64,000 bases of DNA from Bog-473 sp963707835 (lineage in GTDB: Bacteria > Actinomycetota > Acidimicrobiia > Acidimicrobiales > RAAP-2): assembly GCA_963707835.1 (NCBI GenBank), contig CAVPRI010000002.1, positions 1,364,001 to 1,428,000 on the forward strand, written 5' to 3'. The notes under the pieces are model-generated. The model was not told the origin of the DNA, did no database searches, and saw only the letters and a list, made by a program, of their open reading frames with translations. Below, one piece after another: positions 16,513 to 25,065 of this stretch. The stretch's first letter is position 1. Every line of letters begins with the position of its first letter. The position numbers were made by a program, and so were the translations under genes.

Positions 16513-17826
16513 ATGATCGGACCGTCGTCGCGAGCGCATTCGGATCCGACGTCACGTCCGTACGTGTTGATCTCGTCGGACGGGCACGCGGGTGCCGATC
16601 TGCGTGACTACAAGCCGTACCTCGAGACTGCGTTCCACGACGACTTCGAGGCCTGGGCCGCCGAGTTCACCGAGCCCTGGGGCGACTATGACAAGGAACT
16701 GATCGACACCGACGACGAGTTCATCCGCATCGGGCAGGCTTCGTTCCTCTCGCCGTACAACTGGGACAGTGCGAAACGTCTGGAGCACCTCGACGGCCAG
16801 GGCATCGCGGCCGAGGTCGTGCTCCCCAACACCGTGCCCCCGTTCTACCCGGCCGCGGTGATCTCGGCCTGGGCGCCGAGAAACGAACAGGAGTACCGCT
16901 ACCGCCAGGCCGGTGTGAAGGCGCACAACCGCTGGCTGGTGGACTTCTGCGCCCTGGCCCCCGGACGCCGGGCGGGCCTGGCCCAGGTCTTCGTGAACGA
17001 CGTCGACGATGCCGTCGAGGAGGTGCGCTGGGCCAAGGCGAACGGGCTCAGAGGCGTGCTCATCCCCTGCGACCACATGTGCCAGCTGGTCAACCTCTTC
17101 GAGCAACGGCTCGACCCGTTCTGGGCGGTCTGCCAAGAGCTCGGCATGCCGGTGCACCGTCACGCCGTCGCGGTCGGGCCGCCCGAGACACCCGAGGACG
17201 GCGTGGCAGCGGCAGCGATCGGCGGACACGAGACCTATCTGTTCTTCTCTCGGGGTCTCGGCCAACTGATCCTGGGCGGCGTCTTGGAGCGGTTCCCGAA
17301 CCTCCAGTTCGTCTTCACCGAGACCGGCACCGACTGGGTCATCAGGGAGTTGCGCCAGCTCGATGCCGAGTACCACATGGGCCTCACCAAGGGCACTGCG
17401 GCATATCCGACGCATCACCGCGCCCTCGAGGTCCTGAGCCGCACCCCTTCGGAGTACTTCGAGCGGAACTGCCACCTGGGCACCTCCTTGATGATCGGCC
17501 GAGATGTGGAGGCCCGGTACGAGCTCGGTGTCGACACGATCATGTGGGGGGCGGACTACCCGCACCACGAGGGTCTCTACCCACACACCCGCACGGGGCT
17601 GCGCGCCCTGTTCTCGGGGGTTCCCGAGGCGGAGGTGCGCAGCATCACCTCGGTGAACGCAGCCGAGCTCTACGGGTTCGACCTCGACCGCCTGCAGCTC
17701 GTCGCCGACGCCATCGGGCCCAGCGTCGAGGAGATCGCCTCGCCGGTCGCACCCGGCGAGTTCCCCGAGGCCACCATGTCGATCACCCTGGCCGAGGCCA
17801 AGCACCGCGCCGCCGTTCCCGCGTAG
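16513..17826 (+). CDS. amidohydrolase family protein (amidohydro_2 type)
   Basis: A 437-residue TIM-barrel metal hydrolase or decarboxylase of the amidohydrolase-2 family. The metal motif at the start is YVLISSDGHAG. Later come GLRGVLIPCDHMC, the barrel His in GMPVHRHAVAV, LQFVFTETGTDWV and DTIMWGADYPHHEGLYPHTR with the final Asp. Such enzymes are often annotated as catabolic hydrolases of aromatic or CoA-linked intermediates; the substrate cannot be named. ATG 16513 has a GGGAAGGGGG ribosome site. It converges on the acyl-CoA dehydrogenase gene across a 75-nt gap that contains a hairpin. Confidence 0.88.
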   Translation: MIGPSSRAHSDPTSRPYVLISSDGHAGADLRDYKPYLETAFHDDFEAWAAEFTEPWGDYDKELIDTDDEFIRIGQASFLSPYNWDSAKRLEHLDGQGIAAEVVLPNTVPPFYPAAVISAWAPRNEQEYRYRQAGVKAHNRWLVDFCALAPGRRAGLAQVFVNDVDDAVEEVRWAKANGLRGVLIPCDHMCQLVNLFEQRLDPFWAVCQELGMPVHRHAVAVGPPETPEDGVAAAAIGGHETYLFFSRGLGQLILGGVLERFPNLQFVFTETGTDWVIRELRQLDAEYHMGLTKGTAAYPTHHRALEVLSRTPSEYFERNCHLGTSLMIGRDVEARYELGVDTIMWGADYPHHEGLYPHTRTGLRALFSGVPEAEVRSITSVNAAELYGFDLDRLQLVADAIGPSVEEIASPVAPGEFPEATMSITLAEAKHRAAVPA

Positions 17827-17861
17827 GGGCGACGGGGGGGCTTCCGTTCCTCCCTCTTCGT

Positions 17862-17889
17862 GGGGCCGGACCGACGACTGAGCGGCCCC
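17862..17889. terminator. possible bidirectional hairpin terminator
   Basis: GGGGCCG (17862-17868) and CGGCCCC (17883-17889) form a perfect 7-bp GC stem with a 14-nt loop, centred between the stop codons of two convergent genes. There is no clear U-tract on either side, so intrinsic termination is uncertain. Position is the main support. Confidence 0.35.
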
Positions 17890-17901
17890 GCCGCCCCGGC
17901 C

Positions 17902-19056
17902 TCAGAGGCGGGACAGCAGCTCCCGGGCGATGACGACCTTTTGCACCTGGTTGGTGCCCTCGTAGATCTGGGTGACCTTGGCGTCGCGCAGGTAGCGCTC
18001 GACGGGGAATTCCTTGGTGTAGCCGTAGCCGCCGAGGAGCTGGACGGCGTCGATGGTCACGGCCATGGCGGCGTCGGAGGCGAAGGCCTTGGCCATGGCC
18101 CCGATGGCGGTCAGCTCACCGGCGGGGTCCTCGTCGACCAGGGCGCAGGCCCGGTAGACGAGCGAGCGGGCGGCCTCGGTGCGCATGGCCATCTCGGCGA
18201 GCATGAAGCGCAGGCCCTGGAGGTCGGCGATGGGGCCCCCGAAGGCCCGGCGCTGGGTCATGTAGCGCGCCGAGTAGTCGATGGCCCCTTGGGCGATGCC
18301 CACCGCCTGGGCCCCGATGGTCGGGCGGGAGCGGTCCAAGGTGTGCATGGCGATGCGGAACCCCTGGCCCTCTTCGCCCAGGCGATGGGTGGCGGGGACC
18401 CGGACCTCGTCGAGGACCACCTCGCCGGTCGGGCTGCCGCGCATGCCGAGCTTGTCCTCGTGCTTGGCCACGCTGATGCCCCAGTCCTTTTCCACCACGA
18501 AGGCGCTGATGCCCCGCGACCCGGCCTCGGGGTCGGTCTTGGCGAAGACCACGTAGACGTCGGAGATCCCGGCGTTGGTGATCCAGTACTTCGAGCCGCT
18601 CAGCACGTAGGAGTCCCCGTCACGCACCGCCCTGGTCCGCATGGAGGCCACGTCAGAGCCGGCATCGGCCTCCGAGAGGCAGTAGCTGGCCTGGATCTGC
18701 CCGGCCGCCACCTGGGGCAGGTAGGCCTCCTTGAGCTCCTCTGAGCCCCAGTTCATGATGGGCAGCATCCCGAGCTTGGAGATCAAGATGGTCAACGAGG
18801 TCGAGGCGCACACCCGGGCCAGCTCTTCGACGCAGACGGCCTGGGTCACCGAGTCGGCCCCGGCACCGCCGTAGGCAACGGGGATTCCGAGGGCGGGGAT
18901 CTCGAAGGAGACACAGGCGTCGAAGGAGGCCTGGGGGTAACTGGCGGTGCGGTCCACCTCGGCCGCGTGCGGGGCGATCTTGTCCTCGCAAAAGGTGCGC
19001 AGGCTGGCGCGGAACTCGCGCTGGACGTCACTCAGGGAAAAGGTCGGGGCGCTCAC
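17902..19056 (-). CDS. acyl-CoA dehydrogenase (short/medium-chain type)
   Basis: A 384-residue FAD acyl-CoA dehydrogenase of standard length. Landmarks are VAYGGAGADSVTQAVCVEELARV, ASYCLSEADAGSDVASMRTRAVRDGDSYVLSGSKYWITN, GISAFVVEKDWG, KLGMRGSPTGEVVLDEVRVP, AFGGPIADLQGLRFMLAEMAMR and QLLGGYGYTKEFPVERYLRDAKVTQIYEGTNQVQ, the last containing the catalytic Glu of the butyryl/short-chain group. It catalyses the first step of beta-oxidation or branched acyl-CoA oxidation. GTG 19056 is used because an upstream ATG in frame is closed by an immediate stop. Confidence 0.93.
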   Translation of the reverse strand: MSAPTFSLSDVQREFRASLRTFCEDKIAPHAAEVDRTASYPQASFDACVSFEIPALGIPVAYGGAGADSVTQAVCVEELARVCASTSLTILISKLGMLPIMNWGSEELKEAYLPQVAAGQIQASYCLSEADAGSDVASMRTRAVRDGDSYVLSGSKYWITNAGISDVYVVFAKTDPEAGSRGISAFVVEKDWGISVAKHEDKLGMRGSPTGEVVLDEVRVPATHRLGEEGQGFRIAMHTLDRSRPTIGAQAVGIAQGAIDYSARYMTQRRAFGGPIADLQGLRFMLAEMAMRTEAARSLVYRACALVDEDPAGELTAIGAMAKAFASDAAMAVTIDAVQLLGGYGYTKEFPVERYLRDAKVTQIYEGTNQVQKVVIARELLSRL

Positions 19057-19091
19057 GGGGCCATTGTGGCAGAGGAGGGTCAGTCCCCCAC

Positions 19092-20006
19092 TCAATGCGC
19101 GACGAGGTGGCGGATCACCAGGTCGCTCAGTTCCACCGGCGCCATCTCGGGGATCCAGTGCGAGACGTGCTCGAGGACCTCGAACGCGTACGGCCCCTCT
19201 ACGTGCCGTGCCGTGGCCTCGGCAGCCGGCCGGCCGAACGCCTCGTCGGCGGTGGACCACACGTAGAGGGTGGGCACGGCCACCGGACCCACGTCGTCGA
19301 GCACGCCCGCGTCCATGGATCGGAACCAGGCGAGAGCGGCCCGCAGCGCGCCCGGCTCTCGCAGGGCGCGCACGTACGCGGCGGTGTCGGTGGTGTCGAG
19401 ACCTGTCTCTGTCAGCAGCGTGGCCAGGCCGCTCCCCTCGCCATTGGGTCCGAGCAGCAGTTGCTCGGGGATCTCGGACACCTGGAGCGCCGCGGTGGCC
19501 CTGGCGGCGGCTTCCTGGGCCGGATCTGGGCCCTGCAGGGCGTCACGCAGGGCCAGCGGGTGGGGCGTGGAGACGACGGTCAGGCTCCGGACACGGCCCG
19601 GATGGCGCGAGGCCACGATCCAACCCAGGAGCCCGCCCCAGTCGTGTCCCACGAGGTCGAAGCGCGACATCCCCAGCGAGTCGGCCAGGGCCAGCACGTC
19701 GGACACCAGCAGCTCGGTGGCGTAAGCGGCTAGGTCGTCGGGTCGCGCCCCACGGCTGTACCCGCGCTGGTCGGGCGCCACCGCTCGAAAGCCCGCCCTC
19801 CCGAGCGAGAAGAGAACCTCGCGCCACGCCCATGAGGTCTGGGGGAACCCGTGGAGGAGCAGGACCGGGCGGCCCCCACGTGGCCCGCAGGCGCGCCCCC
19901 CGAAGGTCAGCCCCTGCGCCTCGATGTCGATCCGGTCGATCGCCACCGTGGCACTCACCGCGCCCGCCACGGTGGCCCCCTCGGTGGTGGTCGCCGGGAC
20001 GGTCAC
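19092..20006 (-). CDS. alpha/beta hydrolase, epoxide-hydrolase-like
   Basis: A 304-residue alpha/beta hydrolase with the oxyanion motif LLLHGFPQTSWAWREV, nucleophile Asp in LVGHDWGGLLGW (an Asp nucleophile is the mark of epoxide hydrolases and haloalkane dehalogenases), the cap-domain linker DQRGYSRGARP, and a late acid/His pair around WSTADEAFG and EHVSHWIPE. Reaction class is well supported; the substrate is unknown. Its start overlaps the upstream gene stop by 4 nt, so the two are probably translated together. Confidence 0.9.
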   Translation of the reverse strand: MTVPATTTEGATVAGAVSATVAIDRIDIEAQGLTFGGRACGPRGGRPVLLLHGFPQTSWAWREVLFSLGRAGFRAVAPDQRGYSRGARPDDLAAYATELLVSDVLALADSLGMSRFDLVGHDWGGLLGWIVASRHPGRVRSLTVVSTPHPLALRDALQGPDPAQEAAARATAALQVSEIPEQLLLGPNGEGSGLATLLTETGLDTTDTAAYVRALREPGALRAALAWFRSMDAGVLDDVGPVAVPTLYVWSTADEAFGRPAAEATARHVEGPYAFEVLEHVSHWIPEMAPVELSDLVIRHLVAH

Positions 20007-20509
20007 CGGGTGGGACTACGCCGCGCCCGCACCACCGCGTCGCGCGTACGGTCCGCACCGAGCAGGGTCTCCTCGTGCACCGAGTCCACCAGGGCCCGCT
20101 GGGCCACGTAGTCATGGGAGATCGAGGAGAACAGGGCCCGGCGCTCCTCGCGGATCTCGGACGACGCGTCACCGAGGAACCCCCACAGCCCGAGGGCGAA
20201 CCGCACGTCGTACACGCACGGCGCTCGGCCGAGAAGGGCCGCCCGCTTGCAGGCGACCAGCGCCACTCCGAGCAGGACGTCGTGCTCGGACTCACGCTCG
20301 CCGAGCTGGAGGTCGTGCTCGAACCGCTTGGCCAGGCGAAGCGCGAACCCCGAGTCCGGGCCCGGGGTGCCGATGGAGCGACCGCGCCGAGCCACGGGCA
20401 CCGTCAGCTCGGCCGGCCGCGACGTCGTCCACGACCCCGGCACGTGCAGGTGGCGTGCCGGACGCACCTGGTCGGCCTCGGCGATCGGGACGAACGTGGG
20501 CTGGGTCAT
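20003..20509 (-). CDS. conserved hypothetical protein, 168 residues
   Basis: A soluble protein starting MTQPTFVPIAEADQVRPARHLHVPGSW and continuing with GTPGPDSGFALRLAKRFEHDLQLGERESEHDVLLGVALVACKRAALLGRAPCVYDVRFALGLWGFLG. It looks helical in its second half. I do not recognise a domain. It overlaps the epoxide-hydrolase-like gene by 4 nt and lies 10 nt before the cimA stop region (both minus strand, cimA upstream), so it could be the tail of the leuB-ilvE-cimA transcript. Confidence 0.7.
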   Translation of the reverse strand: MTQPTFVPIAEADQVRPARHLHVPGSWTTSRPAELTVPVARRGRSIGTPGPDSGFALRLAKRFEHDLQLGERESEHDVLLGVALVACKRAALLGRAPCVYDVRFALGLWGFLGDASSEIREERRALFSSISHDYVAQRALVDSVHEETLLGADRTRDAVVRARRSPTR

Positions 20510-20519
20510 GGGCGGGAGA

Positions 20520-22223
20520 CTAGCCGCCGGCGTGAAGCAGCCCGAAGACGACGGAGTCGTACAGGGCCTGCCAGCTCGCTTCGATGATGTTCTCGGAGAC
20601 CCCGATCGTGGTCCACGTCCGCTCGCCGTCGCTGGTGTCGACCAGGACGCGGGTCACGGCGCCGGTGCCTCGGCCGGTGTCGAGCACCCGGACCCTGAAG
20701 TCGGTCAGATGGATGTGATCGAGGGCAGGGAACTTCGAACCGATGGCGCCGCGCAGCGCACCGTCGAGCGCATGGACCGGGCCGTTACCCTCGGCGATGG
20801 CCACGACACGCTCACCGGCCACGTGCACCTTGACCGTGGCCTCGGTGGTCACGCCGGACTCGGCATCGCCGACGACCGGAGCGGCGTCGACAACGGCGTC
20901 GTCGCCCCGCGCCGCGTGGTCCGTGATGACGCGGAACGACTCCACAGTGAAGTAGTCGGCCACCCATCCGGTGGCCCGGCGCAGCAACAGCTCCAGCGAC
21001 CCGTCGGCCACCTCGAAGTGATAGCCCTCGTGCTCGAGCCGCTTGAGCTCGTCGAGGATCCGACCGATGACCTCGCCGTCGAGATCGAGGCCGAGCTCGG
21101 TGGCCTTCATGGCCAGAGTCGAGCGACCGGCCATCTCGGAGACGACGACACGCGTCCCGTTGCCCACCAGATTGGGATCCACATGCTCGTAGAGGTCGGC
21201 ACTGCGGGCGACCGCGCTGGCGTGCAGTCCGCCCTTGTGGGCGAACACCGAATTCCCCACGTAGGGCTGCTGCGGGTTCGGCGCGATGTTGACCAGCTCG
21301 GCGATGTGGTGCGCCACCGGGGTGAGGCGCTCCAGCCGGTCGGTCGGGATTGTCCGGATGCGCAGCTTGAGGGACAGGTTGGGGATGGCTGCGGAGAGGT
21401 CGGTGTTCCCTGCCCGCTCCCCGTACCCGTTGATGCACCCCTGCACCTGGGTGACGCCCGCCTGCACGGCCACCAGGGAATTGGCCACGGCACAGCCGGC
21501 GTCGTTGTGGCAGTGGATGCCCAGCTGCGCGCTGGTGCGGGCCCGGACCGCGGCCACGGCCTGGCCCACGTCGTCGGGCAGCGACCCGCCGTTGGTGTCG
21601 CACAGCACCAGGGCCTCGGCGCCCGCCTCTTCGGCCGCGGAGAGCACCCGGAGCGCGAAATCGGCGTTGCCCCGGTAGCCGTCGAAGAAATGCTCGGCGT
21701 CGAGGAACACGCGCAGGCCGTGTTCGCGCAGGTGTTGGACCGAGTCGGCCACCATGGCCACCGCCTCGTCGAGGGACGTGCGGAGCGCCTCGGCGACGTG
21801 ACGGTCCCAGGACTTGGCGACGATGCACGCCACCGGCGCGCCGGCGTCGATCAGGTTGGTCAGCACGGCGTCGTCCTGCGGCTTGACGCCGGCTCGCCGA
21901 GTGGAGCCGAAGGCGACCAGTGTCGCCGTGCCGAGCGACAGCTCCTTCCTGGCCCGGGCGAAGAACTCCACGTCCTTGGGGTTCGCCCCGGGCCATCCGC
22001 CCTCGATGAAGGTGACCCCCAGGTGGTCCAGCTGCTCGGCGACGCGCAGCTTGTCGTCGACCGTGAGCGAGAGGCCCTCCTGCTGACTGCCGTCACGCAG
22101 GATGGTGTCGAAGATATCGACGGACTCGGGCAGCTCGGGGACGACGAAGTCGTGGGCATGCGCGCGGTGACCGTGCGCGTGTGAGTGCCGGACGCCGCCG
22201 TGGCTGTGGGCCTCAGTCGACAT
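20520..22223 (-). CDS. cimA: citramalate synthase with histidine-rich N-terminus
   Basis: A 567-residue member of the isopropylmalate/homocitrate/citramalate synthase family. It condenses acetyl-CoA with pyruvate to citramalate, the first step of threonine-independent isoleucine synthesis. The catalytic barrel shows VDIFDTILRDGSQQEGLSLT, FIEGGWPGANPKD, the metal motif GIHCHNDAGCAVANSL, and GCINGYGERAGNTDL. The C-terminal regulatory LeuA-dimer domain (from about residue 430) carries VRVLDTGRGTGAVTRVLVD. The first 25 residues contain eight histidines in HSHGGVRHSHAHGHRAHAH, which is not usual for the family. Its start overlaps the ilvE stop by 11 nt. CimA over LeuA is chosen by the GGWPGANPKD-type sequence and because a separate LeuA exists at 27561-29288. 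Confidence 0.93.
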   Translation of the reverse strand: MSTEAHSHGGVRHSHAHGHRAHAHDFVVPELPESVDIFDTILRDGSQQEGLSLTVDDKLRVAEQLDHLGVTFIEGGWPGANPKDVEFFARARKELSLGTATLVAFGSTRRAGVKPQDDAVLTNLIDAGAPVACIVAKSWDRHVAEALRTSLDEAVAMVADSVQHLREHGLRVFLDAEHFFDGYRGNADFALRVLSAAEEAGAEALVLCDTNGGSLPDDVGQAVAAVRARTSAQLGIHCHNDAGCAVANSLVAVQAGVTQVQGCINGYGERAGNTDLSAAIPNLSLKLRIRTIPTDRLERLTPVAHHIAELVNIAPNPQQPYVGNSVFAHKGGLHASAVARSADLYEHVDPNLVGNGTRVVVSEMAGRSTLAMKATELGLDLDGEVIGRILDELKRLEHEGYHFEVADGSLELLLRRATGWVADYFTVESFRVITDHAARGDDAVVDAAPVVGDAESGVTTEATVKVHVAGERVVAIAEGNGPVHALDGALRGAIGSKFPALDHIHLTDFRVRVLDTGRGTGAVTRVLVDTSDGERTWTTIGVSENIIEASWQALYDSVVFGLLHAGG

Positions 22224-23142
22224 GGTCGAGCCAGTCCTTGTACTGGTCCACCTCGCCGCGCACGGTGGCGAAGTAGATCTCCTGGATCTCCTTGGTGATG
22301 GGCCCCGGTCGGCCGGCCCCAACCGGACGGTCGTCGACTGAGCGGATCGGCACGACCTCGGCGGCGGTACCGGTCAGGAAGACCTCGTCGGCCAGGTAGA
22401 GATCGGTGCGGATGATCGACTCGTGACGCACCTCGTAACCGAGGTCGCGGGCGATCGTCTCGACTGTGTCCTGCGTGATGCCGTCAAGCGAACCGGCGTC
22501 CGACGAGGACGGCGTGACGATGACGCCGTCGCGCACGACGAAGATGTTCTCACCGGTGCACTCGCTCACCGTGCCGTTCGGTGCCAGCAGGATCGCCTCG
22601 TCGTAGCCGGCCCTGAGCGCCTCGACCTTGGCCAGCGACGAGTTGACGTACATGCCGGTCCCCTTGGCCGCGGTGGGGACGGCGTTGGGGTCGTGGCGGC
22701 GCCACGAGCTGATCTTGACCGAGACGCCGTTCGCCACCCCTTCGTCGCCGAGGTAGGTGCCCCACGGCCAGGCGGCCACCGACACGTTCACCGGGCACGG
22801 CAACGGGTTGAGACCCATCTCCCCGTAACCGAGGTAGACCAGGGGCCTCAGGTAGCAGCCGTCGTCCAGCCGATTGACCCGCACCACCTGGCGGGAGGCC
22901 TCGATGACCTCCTCCACCGTGAAAGGCACGTCGATCATGAACACCTTGGCCGAGGCGAAGAGCCGGCGGATGTGATCGCCGAGGCGGAACACCGCCACCC
23001 CGCGGCTGGTCGGGTAGGCGCGCACGCCCTCGAACACCCCGGAGCCGTAGTGCATGGTGTGCGTCAGCACATGCACGGTGGCGTCGGCCCAGTCGACGAG
23101 CTCGCCGTCCATCCAGATCTTCTCGGTCGGGGTGATGGGCAT
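22213..23142 (-). CDS. ilvE: branched-chain amino acid aminotransferase
   Basis: A 309-residue PLP class IV aminotransferase performing the last step of Leu, Ile and Val synthesis. Seen are IWMDGELVDWADATVHVLTHTMHYGSGVFEGVRAY, RLGDHIRRLFASAKVFM, the PLP lysine region KGTGMYVNSSLAKVEA, and LLAPNGTVSECTGENIFVV. It lies 6 nt after the leuB stop and overlaps cimA, so leuB-ilvE-cimA form one operon behind the leuB attenuator. Function and start are well supported. Confidence 0.96.
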   Translation of the reverse strand: MPITPTEKIWMDGELVDWADATVHVLTHTMHYGSGVFEGVRAYPTSRGVAVFRLGDHIRRLFASAKVFMIDVPFTVEEVIEASRQVVRVNRLDDGCYLRPLVYLGYGEMGLNPLPCPVNVSVAAWPWGTYLGDEGVANGVSVKISSWRRHDPNAVPTAAKGTGMYVNSSLAKVEALRAGYDEAILLAPNGTVSECTGENIFVVRDGVIVTPSSSDAGSLDGITQDTVETIARDLGYEVRHESIIRTDLYLADEVFLTGTAAEVVPIRSVDDRPVGAGRPGPITKEIQEIYFATVRGEVDQYKDWLDHVD

Positions 23143-23148
23143 GGCGGG

Positions 23149-24183
23149 CTATAGCCTTTCTGCGATCGCGTCGCCCACCGCTGAGGTGGACAGCTTCTCG
23201 GTCGTGGTGGACATAGAGTCGGCCTCCGCTGAGACCGCCTTGATGATGCGTGCCGCGGCATCGTGATCGCCGAGATGCTCCAGCATGAGCGCCGCGGAGT
23301 GGATGGCAGCCAGCGGGTTGGCAATCCCCTGGCCGGCGATGTCGTGCGCCGCCCCGTGGACCGGCTCGAACAGGGACGGGCCCGTGCGGGCGGGGTTGAG
23401 GTTGGCGGACGCCGCGAACCCGATGCCGCCCGCCACCGCGCCGGCCAGATCGGTGAGGATGTCGCCGAACAGGTTGTCCGTGACCACCACGTCGTAACGC
23501 CTGGGCTGCTCGACCATGTAGATGCAGGCGGCGTCGACGTGGTTGTAGTCCCACTCGACCCCGGGGAATTCCGCGGCGACTTCGGTCACCGTCCGATGCC
23601 ACAGGTCGCCGGAGAAAGTCAGCACATTCGTCTTGTGGACCAGGGTCAGCCGGCGGCGGCGCGCGGCCGCCAGGTCGAAGGCGAAGCGCACGCATCGTTC
23701 GACGCCCATCCTGGTGTTCACCGACCCCTGCGTGGCGACCTCGTGCGGCGTCCCCTTGCGCAGGAATCCGCCCTCGCCGGCATAGGTCCCCTCGGTGTTC
23801 TCACGGATGACCGCGAAGTCCGCCCCTTGCGCGATGGATCCGGGCACTCCGACGAACGGGCGCAGATTCACGTACAGGTCAAGGTCGAAGCGGAGCTTGA
23901 GCAGGAGCCCGCGCTCGAGCGCACCGGGGGGAACCGAGGTGTCGCCGATCGGAGGGCCGACCGCACCGAGGAGGATGGCGTCGAAGCCTCGCAACTCCGC
24001 GAGCGTCTCGCCCGGAAGCACCACCCCGTCCCTCAGGTACCGGCTGGCCCCGAGGTCGAACGCCGTGGTGTCGAGCGGCACGCCGGCCGCGGCCACCACC
24101 TTGAGCGCCTCCGCGCAGACTTCTGGCCCGATGCCGTCGCCGCCGATGACAGCGACCCGATGCCCCGTGGTCCGTGTGCTCAC
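23149..24183 (-). CDS. leuB: 3-isopropylmalate dehydrogenase
   Basis: A 344-residue NAD-dependent beta-decarboxylating dehydrogenase. It oxidises 3-isopropylmalate in leucine synthesis and, with CimA present, probably also methylmalate toward 2-ketobutyrate for isoleucine. Motifs: RVAVIGGDGIGPEV, LLGAVGPPIGD, LRFDLDLYVNLRP, VIRENTEGTYAGEGG, VHKTNVLTFSGDLW, and VTDNLFGDILTDLAGAVAGGIGFAASANLNP, with GPSLFEPVHGAAHDIAGQGIANP. The GTG at 24183 immediately precedes the conserved N-terminus. Upstream frame sequence is the untranslated leader holding an attenuator hairpin. First gene of leuB-ilvE-cimA. Confidence 0.96.
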   Translation of the reverse strand: MSTRTTGHRVAVIGGDGIGPEVCAEALKVVAAAGVPLDTTAFDLGASRYLRDGVVLPGETLAELRGFDAILLGAVGPPIGDTSVPPGALERGLLLKLRFDLDLYVNLRPFVGVPGSIAQGADFAVIRENTEGTYAGEGGFLRKGTPHEVATQGSVNTRMGVERCVRFAFDLAAARRRRLTLVHKTNVLTFSGDLWHRTVTEVAAEFPGVEWDYNHVDAACIYMVEQPRRYDVVVTDNLFGDILTDLAGAVAGGIGFAASANLNPARTGPSLFEPVHGAAHDIAGQGIANPLAAIHSAALMLEHLGDHDAAARIIKAVSAEADSMSTTTEKLSTSAVGDAIAERL

Positions 24184-24329
24184 TTTGTCAGTCCTTCTCT
24201 CACTCTGCTTCCTTCTCTCACTCTGCTGAGGTCGCCCGGAATGTGGTCGTCGGTGTGGTCTGGAGTCCCCGAGTCGCCGTGCTTCCCAATCTTCCCGCGC
24301 CGGCCTCGCCCCGACGGGCCTCAGAATTG

Positions 24330-24353
24330 AAAAACCGCCCACGCAGTGGACGG
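24330..24353 (-). terminator. attenuator hairpin before leuB
   Basis: Read on the minus strand, CCGTCCAC (24353-24346), loop TGC, GTGGGCGG (24342-24335) and then five T residues (24334-24330) make an intrinsic terminator with one G-U pair. It lies 147 nt before leuB and 28 nt after the leader peptide stop. A second perfect 7-bp hairpin, GGCGCGC/GCGCGCC (24382-24360), starts at the leader stop codon and would be blocked by a ribosome there. This is the arrangement of ribosome-controlled attenuation. Confidence 0.8.
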
Positions 24354-24381
24354 TTCGACGGCGCGCGGAGGCAGGGCGCGC

Positions 24382-24420
24382 CTAGTGAATAATGCCTACC
24401 GGGAACAGGTGACGATACAT
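24382..24420 (-). CDS. leader peptide of the leuB-ilvE-cimA operon
   Basis: A 12-codon frame, MYRHLFPVGIIH then TAG, starting at ATG 24420 behind AGGGGGGCA. It contains Leu, Val and two adjacent Ile codons, matching the amino acids made by the operon. It is followed by a pause-type hairpin and then the terminator hairpin at 24353-24330. Stalling at the Ile/Val codons when these are scarce would be expected to favour read-through into leuB. The role is inferred from arrangement; the peptide itself is probably non-functional. Confidence 0.75.
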   Translation of the reverse strand: MYRHLFPVGIIH

Positions 24421-24429
24421 TGCCCCCCT

Positions 24430-24459
24430 AGTCTCCCGCGGCGGAGTCCACGTCGTCAA
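24430..24459 (-). promoter_or_regulatory. sigma70-like promoter for the leuB leader
   Basis: On the minus strand TTGACG (24459-24454) and GAGACT (24435-24430) are separated by 18 nt, placing the start of transcription a few bases before the leader peptide ribosome site. The same TTGACG with an 18-nt spacer occurs upstream of the leuA leader. The remainder of the divergent gap up to greA (24460-24564) is GC-rich, with a TTAGCCT near 24497 as the only -10-like candidate for greA. Confidence 0.55.
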
Positions 24460-24564
24460 CCACACCCCCCGGGGTCGAGCCCCTGGCCGGGCGCCGGTTA
24501 GCCTGAGAGGGGTCGGCGGTCGGCACTCCACCCCCGCCCGCACACCCCCTCTGGAGGACATGCC

Positions 24565-25065
24565 GTGACCGACTCTTCGGCCAGCCAGACCGAGACGACC
24601 AAGCTGACCCAGGCCACCCACGAACGGCTGGTGGCCGAGCTCCATGACCTGACCACCCGGGGCCGGGTGGAGATCGCCCAGCACATCGAGGCTGCCCGGG
24701 CTCTGGGCGACCTGAGCGAGAACGGGGACTACCACGCGGCCAAAGACGCCCAGGGGAAGATGGAGTCCCGCATCCGCCAGCTCCAGGCCATGCTCAAGCA
24801 CGTCGAGATCGTCGACGAGTCCGGGGGCGGCGACGGATCGGTCTCCCTGGGGAGCACGGTGACCCTGCGCTACGAGGGTGAAGACGAGGAAGACACCCAG
24901 AGCTTCTTCGTGGGCTCGATCGAGGAACGCCACGGCGATCTCCACGTGATCTCCCCGAGCTCCCCCCTCGGCCAGGTGCTCGTGGGCCGCGGTGCAGGCG
25001 ACACGGTCGAGTACCAGGCTCCCGGGGGCAACCTCAAGGTGCACATCGTGGCGGTGGACCGCTGA
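24565..25065 (+). CDS. greA: transcription elongation factor GreA-family protein
   Basis: A 166-residue GreA/GreB protein: N-terminal coiled coil with LTQATHERLVAELHDLTTRGRVEIAQHIEAARALGDLSENGDYHAAKDAQGKMESRIRQL, whose acidic tip (DLSEN.DY) drives transcript cleavage by stalled RNA polymerase, and a C-terminal FKBP-like domain (GSTVTLRYEGEDEEDTQSFFVGS, SPLGQVLVGRGAGDTVEYQAPGG). The GTG at 24565 has GGAGG 7 nt upstream. Its TGA overlaps the leuC ATG by one base (TGATG), so translation is coupled to leucine synthesis genes, an unusual pairing. A two-codon ATG-CCG-TGA frame overlaps its start and is probably incidental. Confidence 0.92.
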   Translation: MTDSSASQTETTKLTQATHERLVAELHDLTTRGRVEIAQHIEAARALGDLSENGDYHAAKDAQGKMESRIRQLQAMLKHVEIVDESGGGDGSVSLGSTVTLRYEGEDEEDTQSFFVGSIEERHGDLHVISPSSPLGQVLVGRGAGDTVEYQAPGGNLKVHIVAVDR

